A stretch of 64,000 nt of DNA from Monodelphis domestica (Eukaryota > Chordata > Mammalia > Didelphimorphia > Didelphidae), in assembly GCF_027887165.1 (NCBI RefSeq), contig NC_077227.1:85272102-85336101 (forward strand). Direction: 5' to 3'. The translations under genes and the position numbers were made by a program. Positions 48,363 to 58,439 of this stretch are shown here, in pieces; the stretch's first letter is position 1, and each line of letters starts with the position of its first letter. A model generated the notes under the pieces. That model saw only the letters and a list, made by a program, of their open reading frames with translations, made no database searches and had not been told where the DNA came from.

Positions 48363-48689
48363 AGTTAGCTGAGTCTTCTCCCTGACATGCAGGTGAAATC
48401 AATAAAATTACCAGAACAGTCAAAAGGTATTCTTTTAAACAGCCCATTGCTTTTGAGTTCCTGTTTGAAAAGTCTGTTTCTTCTTTTTTTTCTCTCTCCC
48501 CTGCTATGATCCGCCCATGTAGTTAATATCCCCATCCATGTGGAGGCTTAGCCTAAGGGAAAATCACCCAGTCTCCTTTCCCTCTTGTCTCTCCCCTCTA
48601 CTCACTTGGCCAATACTGTTACCAACTGGTAGAAATGAGTCCTGAGCTATCTGCTCCAAGGATCTGGGTGATGAGCCAGCTGGGATCAC

Positions 48690-48970
48690 ACTCCTGGGTC
48701 TGGAGCGCAGAAACAGGCAAGCAGCAGCCAGTGGATGGCTGCAGGCAGGAACACAGGCAGGCAGGAACACAGGCAGGCAGGGCCAGGAGAGCGGGCACCA
48801 GGTGAGAGGCCAGGAGCAGGAGCTGGAGTGGGCCGGGGTGGGCAGGGCCGGGACCAGGTGAGGATGGAGAGAGGTCAGTAGCAACAGCAGGAAAAAACAG
48901 GCAGGCTGAACAAAGCAGCAGAGAACCAGGTGAGAGGCAAACGGCAAACAGGCAGGCAGGGCCGGGAGCT
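48690..48970 (-). repeat. GC-rich leader with imperfect tandem units
   Basis: On the plus strand 'ACCAGGTGAG' occurs three times (about 48798, 48851 and 48927) and CAGGCAGG-type blocks five or more times, giving loosely spaced units. It is far richer in GC than the rest of the window and lies just downstream of the 5' LTR. The 127-residue frame across it (48564-48947) is low complexity. Confidence 0.65.
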
Positions 48971-49118
48971 AATGACTGGAACGAGCAGCAGCTTTGCGAG
49001 GGTAAAAAAAAAAAAAAAACCTTGACCAGAGAAACGTGGCTTAAAAAAATTTCTAGGCACTAGCTATTAAAGCTGAACAAAAGATCAGAAAAGAATCAGA
49101 AGACTGAGAGTCTTTTTC

Positions 49119-49136
49119 TCCCATTAGGTCACCAAC
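49119..49136 (-). other. Possible tRNA primer-binding site
   Basis: Directly after the 5' LTR the minus strand reads TTGGTGACCTAATGGGAG. The TGGTGACC core matches the 3' end of tRNA-Trp, but the following bases do not, so the primer is uncertain. Confidence 0.4.
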
Positions 49137-49486
49137 TGTAAAAATTAAAATTTGGGGGAGACTGAGGTAGGTAGAAATTAGTTTCTCTCTGTAAGGAGTA
49201 TTATATTTTTATGAGGTTTATTAAAGATTAAGGATTAAAGAAAATACAGGATAAGAAACATGTGCCTAGGCCAGAGAGGCTTAGACAAGATAATCTCACA
49301 TCATGGAAGAGCCGCGTCTGCTCCAAAACGGAAGTCCAAAAAGCCCCTCAATATGCAGAGAACTCCTTTAAGTAATCATTTGTGTTCTCGCCCAGGCTAG
49401 AATTCATTGTGATTACAAAGCACTCTGGGGAAGTGGAGCAAGGGCTTCTGGGAATTGAAGTCTGGAATTCAAGTCTATTTTTTACA
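49137..49486 (-). repeat. 5' LTR of the two-LTR element
   Basis: 350 bp, TGTAAAAATT to TTTTTTACA on the plus strand. The minus-strand AATAAA is at 49217-49222. Confidence 0.9.
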
Positions 49487-49544
49487 CTAGGAAAAATCAA
49501 ATCTCATTAAACAACCTAATAAAAAGTAAAATGACAGTAAATCA

Positions 49545-49725
49545 TCATGAGCATTAGTAAGCATTTATCAAGCACCTACTATATTCCAGACACTGTGCTA
49601 AGCACTAAGGACAAAGAAAGGCAAAAACACAATTCCTGTCTTTAAGAAGCTTGCACTGTAGTGGGAGACTAATCATGAAAACAATAATGCACATATAGAA
49701 TATATGCAGAGTAAATGAGAAGTAA
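49545..49725 (+). repeat. Medium-reiteration repeat fragment
   Basis: 'AAGCATTTATCAAGCACCTA' and 'CACTGTGCTAAGCACTAAGG' match the head of the repeat at 7795 and 23230. Confidence 0.6.
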
Positions 49726-49739
49726 TGGCCTTATAGCCA

Positions 49740-50305
49740 GGCTAATTATAATTCAGAGAAATAAACTCTTGAAAAGCTTTGATTCTAAACAAGTATTTTT
49801 ATGATTATGAACAGGTTGGAAAATATCTTTCTGACTGAACTGAACATTCCCAAAGATTGTGTCCTAGTTTCCTCCAGCATATGCTGGCATCGATTCCCAA
49901 TGGGGAGTATTTTTCGATTGTACTATTGCTGCCTCTCCCATATTTCATCCCCCTGCAGGCTCCTTCAAGAAGATTATTGTGAGGGAATCCACAAATGAAT
50001 ACTGTAAATTAAGACATGACAGGCCAAATTGTCTCACTGTAGTTTGTCATGTTTCACACGGTTCCAATTCTCACGTGTGCCATTGGATGCAAAGTGATCT
50101 CTTTCTATCTGTGGCTTTTTCTTTTTTTCCTACAGGTTGTGATGAAGAAATGAGAATGGAGAGTAGCGAACCAAAAACTAAAGAGTTTTCACCCAAAGCT
50201 GAAGAGTTAACAGAAATCTGTAATTGTTTTTTGAGTTTTGGTCCCTTTGCCTTTGGCAAAGTGAAGCTGGGTGTCAGAGGGAGGAACAGTGCTAACTTTA
50301 ACTAA
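49740..50305. other. Apparently repeat-free stretch with an exon-like segment
   Basis: No repeat motifs seen. A long pyrimidine tract ends in CTACAG at 50130-50135, followed by 167 bp open to a stop at 50303-50305. It encodes a charged segment (EEMRMESSEPKTKEFSPKAE). It resembles a 3' splice site and terminal exon, but I recognise no protein and the evidence is weak. Confidence 0.25.
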
Positions 50306-50309
50306 GATC

Positions 50310-50505
50310 AGAACATCATAGATGGGAAGCTGGAAGTGACTTTTGAGGCATTTGAGTCTGACCCTCTCATTTGATATATGAAGAAATTGAGGCTGAAAGA
50401 AGTTAGGTGATTTATTCAGGGCCAAATACCCAATCTGAGGCAAGATTTGAATTCATGTTTTTCTGACTCCATGTCCAATGTTACACCTATTATATCTACC
50501 TAATA
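50310..50505 (-). repeat. MIR-type SINE
   Basis: 'TATGAAGAAATTGAGGCTGA' and 'AAGATTTGAATTCATGTTTT' are antisense MIR. Confidence 0.75.
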
Positions 50506-50529
50506 TATACCAATATAATCATGGGGAAA

Positions 50530-50702
50530 GCAATGTGTGTAAAACCCTACATTCTGGTCCTGGGTTCTAAATCTCTCTCTGATACTTGATATCCATGTCA
50601 CATTGGGCAAATTGCTTTCCCCCTCTGGAGTTACAACTTCTCTATAACTAGAACAAGTTAGATTACATGATATCTTAGGTACCTTGAAATTCTGAAATAT
50701 AG
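50530..50702 (+). repeat. MIR-type SINE
   Basis: 'ACATTCTGGTCCTGGGTTCT' and 'TGTCACATTGGGCAAATTGC' in order. Confidence 0.65.
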
Positions 50703-50859
50703 CATGACTGTAAAAGCAGAGAGTTGAAGAATAATTCTGTGAAGATGGCACACATATCACCCAGGGAATGAAAATCAACCAAATAAAAAATAATTTCTTG
50801 ATTAAAAAACTGCATTATTAAGTAGACTGGTGTAATGAATCATATTATTCTCTCTGTCT

Positions 50860-51265
50860 GAACTTAGTCTTGAACTGAATTTTTCACTTTTCTTTTCTTT
50901 TCCATCCCAGTCTTTTGAACTGCATTGGTCCATGGTGAAAAATCAATGATGCCTGTGACAGGGGTGGTACTCAGAGCCCTCTCTGTGGGCATGCACACTG
51001 TCGCTCTAGCACAAAGTTTGTCAGAGTTCATTACTAGAAAGCCAAAGTGATGTGGGTGTGGGCTGCTGCCCCCCCCCCCACATGAGGACATTTGTGATAT
51101 CACCCACCCCTCTAAAAGATTTGCTCTGACTGGCATAGGTGAATAATCTAGTTTAGCCATAGTGGTGGGACTCCTCAAACTTTCTTTAGCCTCTAGGTCA
51201 ACCCTTGCTAATAAGTGAGGAGCTCCAGAGAGACAAATGATCTCTGAGATCATGGAAGAACCAGT
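50860..51265. other. Unassigned block with a C10 run
   Basis: Compositionally distinct from its flanks, with a 129-residue minus-strand frame lacking any known domain. It may be a repeat I cannot name. Confidence 0.3.
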
Positions 51266-51559
51266 TGGTTATTTGGTAAGTATCTATTAAATGTCTACTG
51301 TATGCCAGGCACTGTGGAAAGCACTGGCCTGTGTTTATTTTACCAATTTGTAAAGTGAAGAGATTGGACTGGATGGCCTCTAAGAGTCTTTCCAGTTCTC
51401 ATTAGATGATCTTATCATGTAAGACTGATGAATACATTCTTTATCAATCATCATTGCTTCTTTATCACTGTTGATTGGAAATTTCAGTAAAAGAGCCCTT
51501 GGGAGTATTTTGGCACAGAAGATAAGAATTTCAGACTTAGTGTCAAAAAGGTGATAAAT

Positions 51560-51708
51560 ACTTCACAATCCAAATGCCTCCTTTTGCTGATGAAGAAACA
51601 GTTCTATAAGGTGAAGTGATTTGCCTACTACCATAGAAGCAGTAACAGCACCAGCATTTGAACTCATGTCTTCTAACTTCAAACAGTTCTTTTTCTACTA
51701 CATGTGGG
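51560..51708 (-). repeat. MIR-type SINE fragment
   Basis: 'TTGCTGATGAAGAAACAGTT' and 'AGCATTTGAACTCATGTCTT' in antisense order. Confidence 0.65.
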
Positions 51709-51819
51709 CTATATTTTATTTAGTCACAATAAGAATTAGGCAGTTAATTGGGTCCTTCAAGCTTATAGTTCCTTTGCTTCTTTGACATTACATAACTTCT
51801 ACCTTCACTCTACAAAGGC

Positions 51820-52046
51820 AGCTGGTGGTGGATAGATACCAAGCCCGGCATCAGGGAGACTCATCTTCTGGAGTTCAAATCTGCTCTCAGACATTTACTG
51901 TTTGTGTGACCCTTAGTAAATCATTTAACTTTATTTGCCTCAGTTTACTAATATGTAAATTGAGCTTGAGAAGTATCTTTTCCAAGAAAACTCCAAATTG
52001 AGTTAGAAAAGAGTTGGACACAAACTAAACAACTGAATAACAACGA
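51820..52046 (+). repeat. RTE-tailed tRNA-derived SINE
   Basis: 'GGCAGCTGGTGGTGGATAGA', 'TTTGCCTCAGTTTACTAATA', 'CCAAGAAAACTCCAAATTGA' and a tail ending 'AACAACTGAATAACAAC'. Confidence 0.85.
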
Positions 52047-53240
52047 AGTTATACTCCACAGTGATCAATAAACTGGATCTGGTCTTTCATGGCATTCTCC
52101 CATCTCTGTGATTTTTAAATTGATTGTTCTCTTTTTCTTCCTCCCTCTGTTTTTTTAGCCTCATTACTACCTCCAATAATTAGGATCTCTCCTAATTAAT
52201 TAATCCATTAGCCCTAGTTTGGCTATACCTGACTTCTTTACACTATTAAGTTTCCAAAGAAGTCCATTCCAAACACTTATCTTTTTAACATTTTAGGCTG
52301 TTATCACCTTAACCTTCAGCTCTCATGGTAGTAGAAGAGATATGACATACATATCAATACTTACAATTCAAGACAGGATAAAAAACATAGTAAAAAGGGA
52401 AGAAAATATTGCAGTTTGATTTCAGAGGTAAGAAAAATCTCTTGCCTAGCAGGACCAAGGAAAGCATAGGAGAGAATTTAGAATGTATTATGGTTTTGCT
52501 TGGAACAGAATTGGCCAAAAATGTATGTACATACTTTATTTTAAGGCTTTCTAGAAAAACAGTTCAGTTATTCAATTTACTTTGCTATTCCTATTTTCCA
52601 TTTCTCGGGAAGTGGTGATGCATGGGAAAATTTCACGAGGGTAAATGGAGTCAGGTTCTCTTTCATTATCCTTGAAGCTTTGTTTTCTCTAACTTTAACT
52701 CTCCTAGCCTACATACACTACTCCAAAGAAGTCTTTATGCTAAAATGGAGATATTATTGGAACAGCTGTCCCATTCACATGCAGGGAAAGGTAGTCTTCC
52801 TGATTCTTGTATCCCAGTAGAGATATTGTCACATTTTTACTTTGTTGCTAGAGCAAGGATTCAGGTATGCATTAACCAAATGACTCACATAATTGTTCTG
52901 TTCTTCTACAATTTCCCTACTAGTTTCCCCTGCTCAAATCATTATGAATTATATACATATATATGATATAATACATATATATATACCCAACATTTAATTA
53001 TCAGTGAACACATTGCATTTCTCAGTCCTCAGAAAAATGTAAGTTCCTGGATGGCAGGAATTATTTCATTTTGGGCATATACTGGAAATTTAATGATTGT
53101 TTGCTGATCTGATTATGTTTCCTATCCTGGGTCCATCTCAGTCTCAGACTACTTCTTATCTATACCTTCTATCTCCTTAAGGGTATAGTAGGCTAAGGAA
53201 GGTAAGGTTTCTCTTTAGGGAATCAAAGTTCATTTAAAAA
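52046..53240. other. Unassigned intergenic stretch
   Basis: Mostly unassigned. 53038-53110 resembles an L2 3' tail ('AAGTTCCTGGATGGCAGGAA'). A TA-rich patch lies at 52950-52985. Confidence 0.4.
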
Positions 53241-53242
53241 AA

Positions 53243-53365
53243 GACCTTTACCTTCTTTCTGTCTTAGTCTCGATGCTGTGTATTGGTTCCAAGGCAGAAG
53301 AGAGGTAAGGGCTGGTCAATGGAGTGTCACATAGCTAGGGAGTATCCGAGGCAAATATGGAGGGA
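53243..53365 (-). repeat. CORE-type SINE fragment
   Basis: 'TGTGTATTGGTTCCAAGGCA' and 'GTCACATAGCTAGGGAGTAT' in antisense order. Confidence 0.8.
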
Positions 53366-53649
53366 AGTAGTTGATTATATATGAATCAGTGATTGTAGCT
53401 TTAAAAATCTTATATTATTAAGTAAATTTATTTTTAATTAGATTTTCTATGATCTTTTAGTGTTTTGTTACATTCCAATGCTGAAACTGAACCACTAGAC
53501 TGACTTGAGTTATATGTGGCCAAGAAGAATGAATGAATACCCCCAGGACCCAAGCAATAATTTTAAAGTGTAAATTATGTGAATAGAAAGATTGACTATC
53601 CTATCTGGTGAGAGGCTATAGACAGTATGAGGTAGGGAAAAACCATGCT

Positions 53650-54030
53650 AAAGTTAGATTCAGGAGACAGGACAAGTAGAGACCTAGAATTCAAATCCTG
53701 GCTCTGTCATTTACTGGCTATATGACCCTGAGAAAAGAGATAATTAACTTCTCTAAAGACTGATTTTATGTGAACTATGTGCTTCATTGGAGTGTAAAGA
53801 AATGCTGGATTGAGAGTCAGAGGCAGCATAGGCTCACATCCTGCCTTGAATTTACTAGTTGCATGAGTATGGCAAATTGCTCACCATCTCTAGTGGCAGT
53901 TTCCTCACTTCAAGAATGGGGCTAGTATCTGAGATTCAAATGAAGTCATATATGTATGCATGTGTATATATGTATTATATATACACACTTTGAAGACTTT
54001 ATAGGTCTGTTACTATTCTTACTATCATAA
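53650..54030 (+). repeat. Two MIR-type SINE remnants in tandem
   Basis: 'AATTCAAATCCTGGCTCTGT' with 'TGGCTATATGACCCTGAG' (first), then 'GGATTGAGAGTCAGAGGCAG' with 'CAGTTTCCTCACTTCAAGAA' (second). Confidence 0.65.
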
Positions 54031-54369
54031 GTAGATTAAAGCTTTTATAGTACTACACAAATGAGTAACTTGTAGAGAAATTTTAGAGAAACTTTGTTAT
54101 AAATGCTACTTTTGTTAAATTTTAAGTATCAAATTTGCTATTTAAATCTGGTTTTACATACACTGACATGTCATATTTGGGGAATGAGTAGCAATGGAAC
54201 TAGAATGGACAGATAGATGGAGAGAAGACTGACTTCTCCTAAACCAGGAGTATCAGAAATATCTATCTTTGGGAACTGAATATCAAGAATCCAGGTCCAA
54301 AAAGTCAGTTAGGACAGAGAGCAGCAAGTCACTAAGGCCAGATTCATAGAATGTTAGAACTAGAAGAGT

Positions 54370-54872
54370 TACTCTAAGAGTTGGCAGAGACATCATCTTG
54401 GTGGCAAAGATCTATACAGTCAAAAATATGTTGTTGTTTTTTTTCCAGTAGCAATGGTGTGGCAGTGAGAGTCAGATGTAATGAAAGATGGGCACCACAG
54501 AATCAATGCTTTCAAATTGTGGTCACTGTACAAGACTTCCTGGGAGTCCCTTGGACATCAAGAAAATCAAATTAGTAATAACTCAAAGAAATTAATTCCA
54601 ACTATTTATTAGAAGGTCAAATACTGAAGCTGTGGTTTAGATGCTTTGGTTACATGATGAGAAGATAGAATTCATTGGAAAAGATCTTGATGTTGGGAAT
54701 GATTAAATGTAAAAGGAGAAAGTGACAGTAGAGGATGAGATAGTGCCATGGAAGCAAGACATGAGATTGAACAGATTCAAGGAGATATTGGAGGATAGAA
54801 GGATCTGGCGTGGTGTGGTCCATGAAGTTACAGAGTCAGACATAATTGAATAACTAAACAACAACAAAAGTA
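54370..54872 (+). repeat. RTE/BovB LINE 3' end
   Basis: The sequence follows the C-terminal end of an RTE/BovB ORF: 'TTTCCAGTAGCAATGGTGTG', 'GGAGTCCCTTGGACATCAAG', 'TTAGAAGGTCAAATACTGAA', 'AAAAGGAGAAAGTGACAGTA' and a tail 'GAGTCAGACATAATTGAATA' then ACTAAACAACAAC. It is 5' truncated and carries stops. Confidence 0.85.
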
Positions 54873-55009
54873 GTGGACAAAATGTGGCCTGTGGACAAAA
54901 TCTGGCACATCTGTTTTTGTATCACTGCAGAACTAAGACTGGTTAGCCATCTTCTTACCTTGCTACCTAGACAAAACATAGGTGTTGGCCCAGTCTTGTC
55001 CCATAAGTC

Positions 55010-55165
55010 ATAGTCTGTATATTGCTGATTTTATAGTTTGGGAAACTGAAGTTAAGATAAGGAAAAACAATTCCCTAATACAGTTAACTAGTGATCGAGT
55101 CAAGACTATAAATATGAAATCCTGACTCTCAGTACAACACTTGTTCCACAATACCAGACTCTGCT
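55010..55165 (-). repeat. MIR-type SINE fragment
   Basis: 'TTTATAGTTTGGGAAACTGA' and 'ATGAAATCCTGACTCTCAGT' in antisense order. Confidence 0.6.
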
Positions 55166-55239
55166 GTGGTTAAGTTTAGTCTAATGGATGGAGATCTGAC
55201 AAGTCAGGGAGCAAAAATGATCTCAGTTCTGAGGTTGCT

Positions 55240-55478
55240 CATAGAATCTTTGAATTAGAATTGGAAGGCATCTAAAAGATCTTCAAGCCTATAACCCGCC
55301 CCTCTCACTTTACAGGTAAGGAAGCCACAGGTCTTATAGGTGGATTATTAAGTTAAACATTAGAGAGGTTAAGTAAATTGTCAAAATTGTATAGGCCAAA
55401 TAGATGATTTGGGATTCCCACTTAGGTCCTTTGATTCCATATCCACTTTATTCTTTCTATTGAACTATGCTGTTACTT
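55240..55478 (-). repeat. MIR-type SINE
   Basis: 'TAGAATTGGAAGGCATCTAA', 'CTCACTTTACAGGTAAGGAA' and 'TTTGATTCCATATCCACTTT' in antisense order. Confidence 0.65.
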
Positions 55479-55662
55479 TTGTTGATTTTCTGTTTTGTCT
55501 TTATTTCTTGCCAGATGTTGTTGGTTGGGCTCCCAGATACTTTGGACAGTACAGGTCAGAGACATAGGTAGTTCCAGAACAGAAGGCTTAAAGTTACCTC
55601 CAAATCAGAGAGAAATTGAAATTCTATTAAAGAATTTCATATATATATTTTAATATATGATA

Positions 55663-55683
55663 ATAATTATAATATATATAAAA
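55663..55683. repeat. 21-bp direct repeat, left (possible target duplication)
   Basis: This AT-only 21-mer is identical to 58081-58101. The two bracket the envelope/LTR unit and its AT-rich tail. Low complexity makes chance possible. Confidence 0.35.
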
Positions 55684-56481
55684 TATTAATATATATTAAT
55701 ATATATTTTTTCTTTAGTGCTATTTATTGAGTCCCATTTATCAGACAAGAGAGAAATTATTCTGATTAGTTACAAAGTGAACTGTGCTAATTTCAACCAT
55801 GTATAAGTACTGACTGGTTGAAGGGAGGGAGAAGAACCACCTGTGGACCCCAGGGAGGAGAGAAGGCAGGGCAGGGTGCAGAGACTGAATCCCTGCTTTC
55901 TGGCTAGGCCAAGCCTGGTTAAATTCACTCTTCACTTGTGCACACCCATTCTACCCCTTCACATAAAATCCTGACATCCAGTGCAGACACGGAGTGCCTT
56001 TAAACCATCTAGGCATTGCTAGCCTCAGGAGTAAATTCAGAGCAGGTAGAAGGCTTCCCTGCTAAAACAAACAGGAGACAGGTGGCTAAATCACCCTGGC
56101 ACAAAAGGCAGTTGCAAATGGAGAATAACATCCTATGCTGGCTTTGAGCCTAGGCTTCTGCCAAAAGACCCCTGCTGCGTTCCTAGGGCATAGGAAAAAG
56201 AAGAAGGCCCTTTTGGGTGCAGCCTCCGCCTCCTTTCCTGCTGTCAACCCTCACCCTCCCAGAAGGTTATACCTGCCTCTTCAGAACAGAGCGAGACAAC
56301 AAGGAAGGGCCAACAGGGCGAGGTGTCGGGGCAAGGGATGTGGAGAAGCACTGGGAGTAGGCAGGAGAAGTGCAGGATAGCAGAGGACCCAATCCTGCCA
56401 TTATCAGTGCTATCAAGAAAAGAGAAAGCTGCTCTGCTCCCAAGCTTGGGTTAAAACCAGAGGATAAGAAGAAGCCTCGAG

Positions 56482-57610
56482 ATGGGGGCAGAAGCAGCTG
56501 ATGTGAACCCCCCAGCGGACCCCTCTAGACCCCATCAAACCTCCACCCACCCCCTCAGACTCCCCGTTAAACCCCCCTACCTGTCCCAATACAAGACCCA
56601 GACCCCCTATGGCCCTGTTACAGGCCTCCTACCTCTCACTGAACCCATCCTTCCCCAACCTCACTGAGAGTTGCTGGCTCTGCCTAGATGCCAGACCCCC
56701 GTACTAAGATGCTATAGCACCGAATACTTCCTACAATACCTCCAATGAAGAAACAGCTCCCCCCACCCCCGAGTGTGACTGGGGTGACAGGAAAACAGGC
56801 CTCACTTTGCAGTCCGTCTCAGGGTCTGGCCACTGGATAGGGAACATCTCCACACCCCTAGCCCAGCTTTGTAATAGACTCTCAGCAAGTACAGACAAAT
56901 TCTATATTCCCCCTCAAGGAGCAACGTGGCTATGCTCCACCTCTGGACTAACACCTTGTATAGCCCAGACCACCCTATCCTCCATGGATGGAATGTGTCT
57001 CCTTGTCACAGTCCTACTCTGCATCCTCTTCCACCCTGGGGAGGACCTTTACCACGACTGGGAAGCTCGCTCCCCGACACCCATCAGGACTAAGTGGGAA
57101 CCTATCACGGCCGTCACCCTTGCAACCATTTTTGGTCTGGAAGATGTAGGAACAGGAATATGCTCCCTGACACTTCACCATCAAGGCCTTTCAGCCCTCA
57201 GAGCTGCGGTAGATGAGGACTTAGCCAGAATAGAGACCTCCATCACCCACCTCGAGAGATCCCTTACCTCTCTGTCGGAAGTAGCTCTCCAGAATCACTG
57301 AGCCTGGACCTCCTTTTTCTCCAACAGGGAGGCCTCTGTGCAGCCCTTGGGGAGGAGTGCTGCTTCTATTCTGATCACACTGGGGTCGTGAAGGAATCCA
57401 TGACCAAACTCAGAGAAAGCCTCGCTACCCGACAACGGGAGCCAGAGTCCCAGGGGGATGGTTTGGGCACATTTTCTGCCAATCCCTTTGGCTCACGACC
57501 CTTATTTCCACCCTATTACATCCCCATCTCATTCTTCTTCTCCTTCTAACCTTCGGCCCCTGTACCATCAACCGCTTAGTAGCTTTTGTAAAATTTAGTA
57601 TTAGCATTTC
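56482..57610 (+). pseudogene. Gammaretrovirus-like envelope remnant, broken
   Basis: A degraded retroviral Env coding region. A CWLC motif, typical of the gammaretroviral surface subunit, is at 56672-56683. The open stretch 56807-57301 covers the end of the surface subunit and the start of the transmembrane subunit. A CX6CC motif marking the transmembrane subunit lies at 57337-57363 in a different frame, followed by a hydrophobic membrane-anchor-like segment. Breaks seen: a stop at 56705-56707, a stop at 57299-57301 with a frame change nearby, and a further frame change near 57455. It cannot be translated as one protein. Captured env genes (syncytins) exist in marsupials, but this copy is clearly broken. 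Confidence 0.8.
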
Positions 57611-57718
57611 ATAGCTCATGGTCTTAAGACAACAATATCAATCCCTTTCTAATGACTCAGATACTCCCTATGATGATGCTAACACCCCTGCTTGAGAAAG
57701 ATTTCTCAAAGGGCCATT

Positions 57719-57732
57719 AAAAGAAGTGGGGA
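57719..57732 (+). other. Polypurine tract
   Basis: AAAAGAAGTGGGGA lies directly upstream of the TGTAAGG start of the 3' LTR, the expected plus-strand primer position. Confidence 0.7.
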
Positions 57733-57935
57733 TTGTAAGGCCTGAAAAATTGAAGGACTCACCCCCCCCAAAGACTCTTGATCCATGACCTAACCCCACC
57801 CAGGGTTCCCCAATTGTTCCGAAAAAGATAAACAGAAATAGACGTCACGAGCAGACACTTAACTGCAAGAACCTAACCCTACCCAGTGTTCAGATAAGAT
57901 ATCCTGTTATCCTGTTATACAAATCAAACCTACCC

Positions 57936-57942
57936 TATATAA
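57936..57942 (+). promoter_or_regulatory. TATA box of the 3' LTR
   Basis: TATATAA lies 68 nt upstream of the LTR poly(A) signal, a normal U3/R arrangement. Confidence 0.65.
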
Positions 57943-58009
57943 TCCTCCCCTCCCCTTCGTTCAGGGTTCCATCTGCCTTGGAGGCTATGGGATCCAAGCT
58001 CGAGTTTGC

Positions 58010-58015
58010 AATAAA
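58010..58015 (+). terminator. Polyadenylation signal of the 3' LTR
   Basis: AATAAA, with the unit ending in an A run about 18 nt later. Confidence 0.75.
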
Positions 58016-58080
58016 GCAGTACCTTTTGCTTTTAAAAAATTATATTTTATATAATATTTTATTATATTATAATTATGTGT

Positions 58081-58101
58081 ATAATTATAATATATATAAA
58101 A
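58081..58101. repeat. 21-bp direct repeat, right (possible target duplication)
   Basis: Second copy of the AT-only 21-mer, 48 nt beyond the apparent end of the LTR. Confidence 0.35.
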
Positions 58102-58294
58102 GAATCTTTATGAGAATTTTACACAATTTCTTTAGCTATAATTTTCTAGTCTTCATAACTAAAAACTAATCATCATCAAGGGCTTTCATTTTCTATTATT
58201 TGACCTCAGAATTTAACTAGAATCCATAACAATTACAACTTATAACTATGACAGAATCTTCTGCATTTTCAACTGATTGTTAACTTTTTTGGGC

Positions 58295-58432
58295 AGTAGA
58301 TTGATTGGTAGAATGTGAGTTCCTAAAGGCAGAACTGTTTAATTTTTTGTCTTTTTCCTCCCCAGCATCTAGTAAAGCACTGGGCAAATAAAAGACACTT
58401 AAAAATGCTTATTGAATTGAACTCAGTAGTAT
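58295..58432 (+). repeat. L2 3' tail
   Basis: 'AATGTGAGTTCCTAAAGGCA', 'CCTCCCCAGCATCTAGTAAA' and 'AATGCTTATTGAATTGA' match L2 3' ends. Confidence 0.7.
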
Positions 58433-58439
58433 AAGCCTC

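Larger units (their letters stand above)
45655..49486 (-). mobile_element. Complete two-LTR element without recognisable gag/pol/env
   Basis: Two 350-bp direct LTRs (45655-46004 and 49137-49486) flank 3132 bp. The LTRs differ at 6 positions by my count, with no gaps. Both run TGTA to TACA, and a 4-bp duplication (CCAG 45651-45654, CTAG 49487-49490) has one mismatch. The AATAAA signals are on the minus strand, so transcription runs right to left. No frame inside exceeds about 130 residues and none resembles retroviral proteins. A CORE-type SINE sits inside. This is either a non-autonomous element or a provirus with its genes deleted. Confidence 0.88.
57734..58033 (+). mobile_element. 3' LTR, U3 and R only, ending at its poly(A) site
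   Basis: It begins TGTAAGGCCTG after the polypurine tract, carries TATATAA (57936-57942) and AATAAA (58010-58015), and stops about 18 nt after that signal, where AT-rich sequence starts with an A6 run. No U5 and no second LTR are visible. Confidence 0.75.

Noticed and set aside
48564-48947. 127-residue minus-strand ORF with a hydrophobic N-terminus
   Set aside because: It overlaps the GC-rich repeated leader of the LTR element. The composition is low complexity and no retroviral motif is seen.
50864-51253. 129-residue minus-strand ORF
   Set aside because: It contains a Gly run from a C10 tract and no domain, and probably lies in an unnamed repeat.
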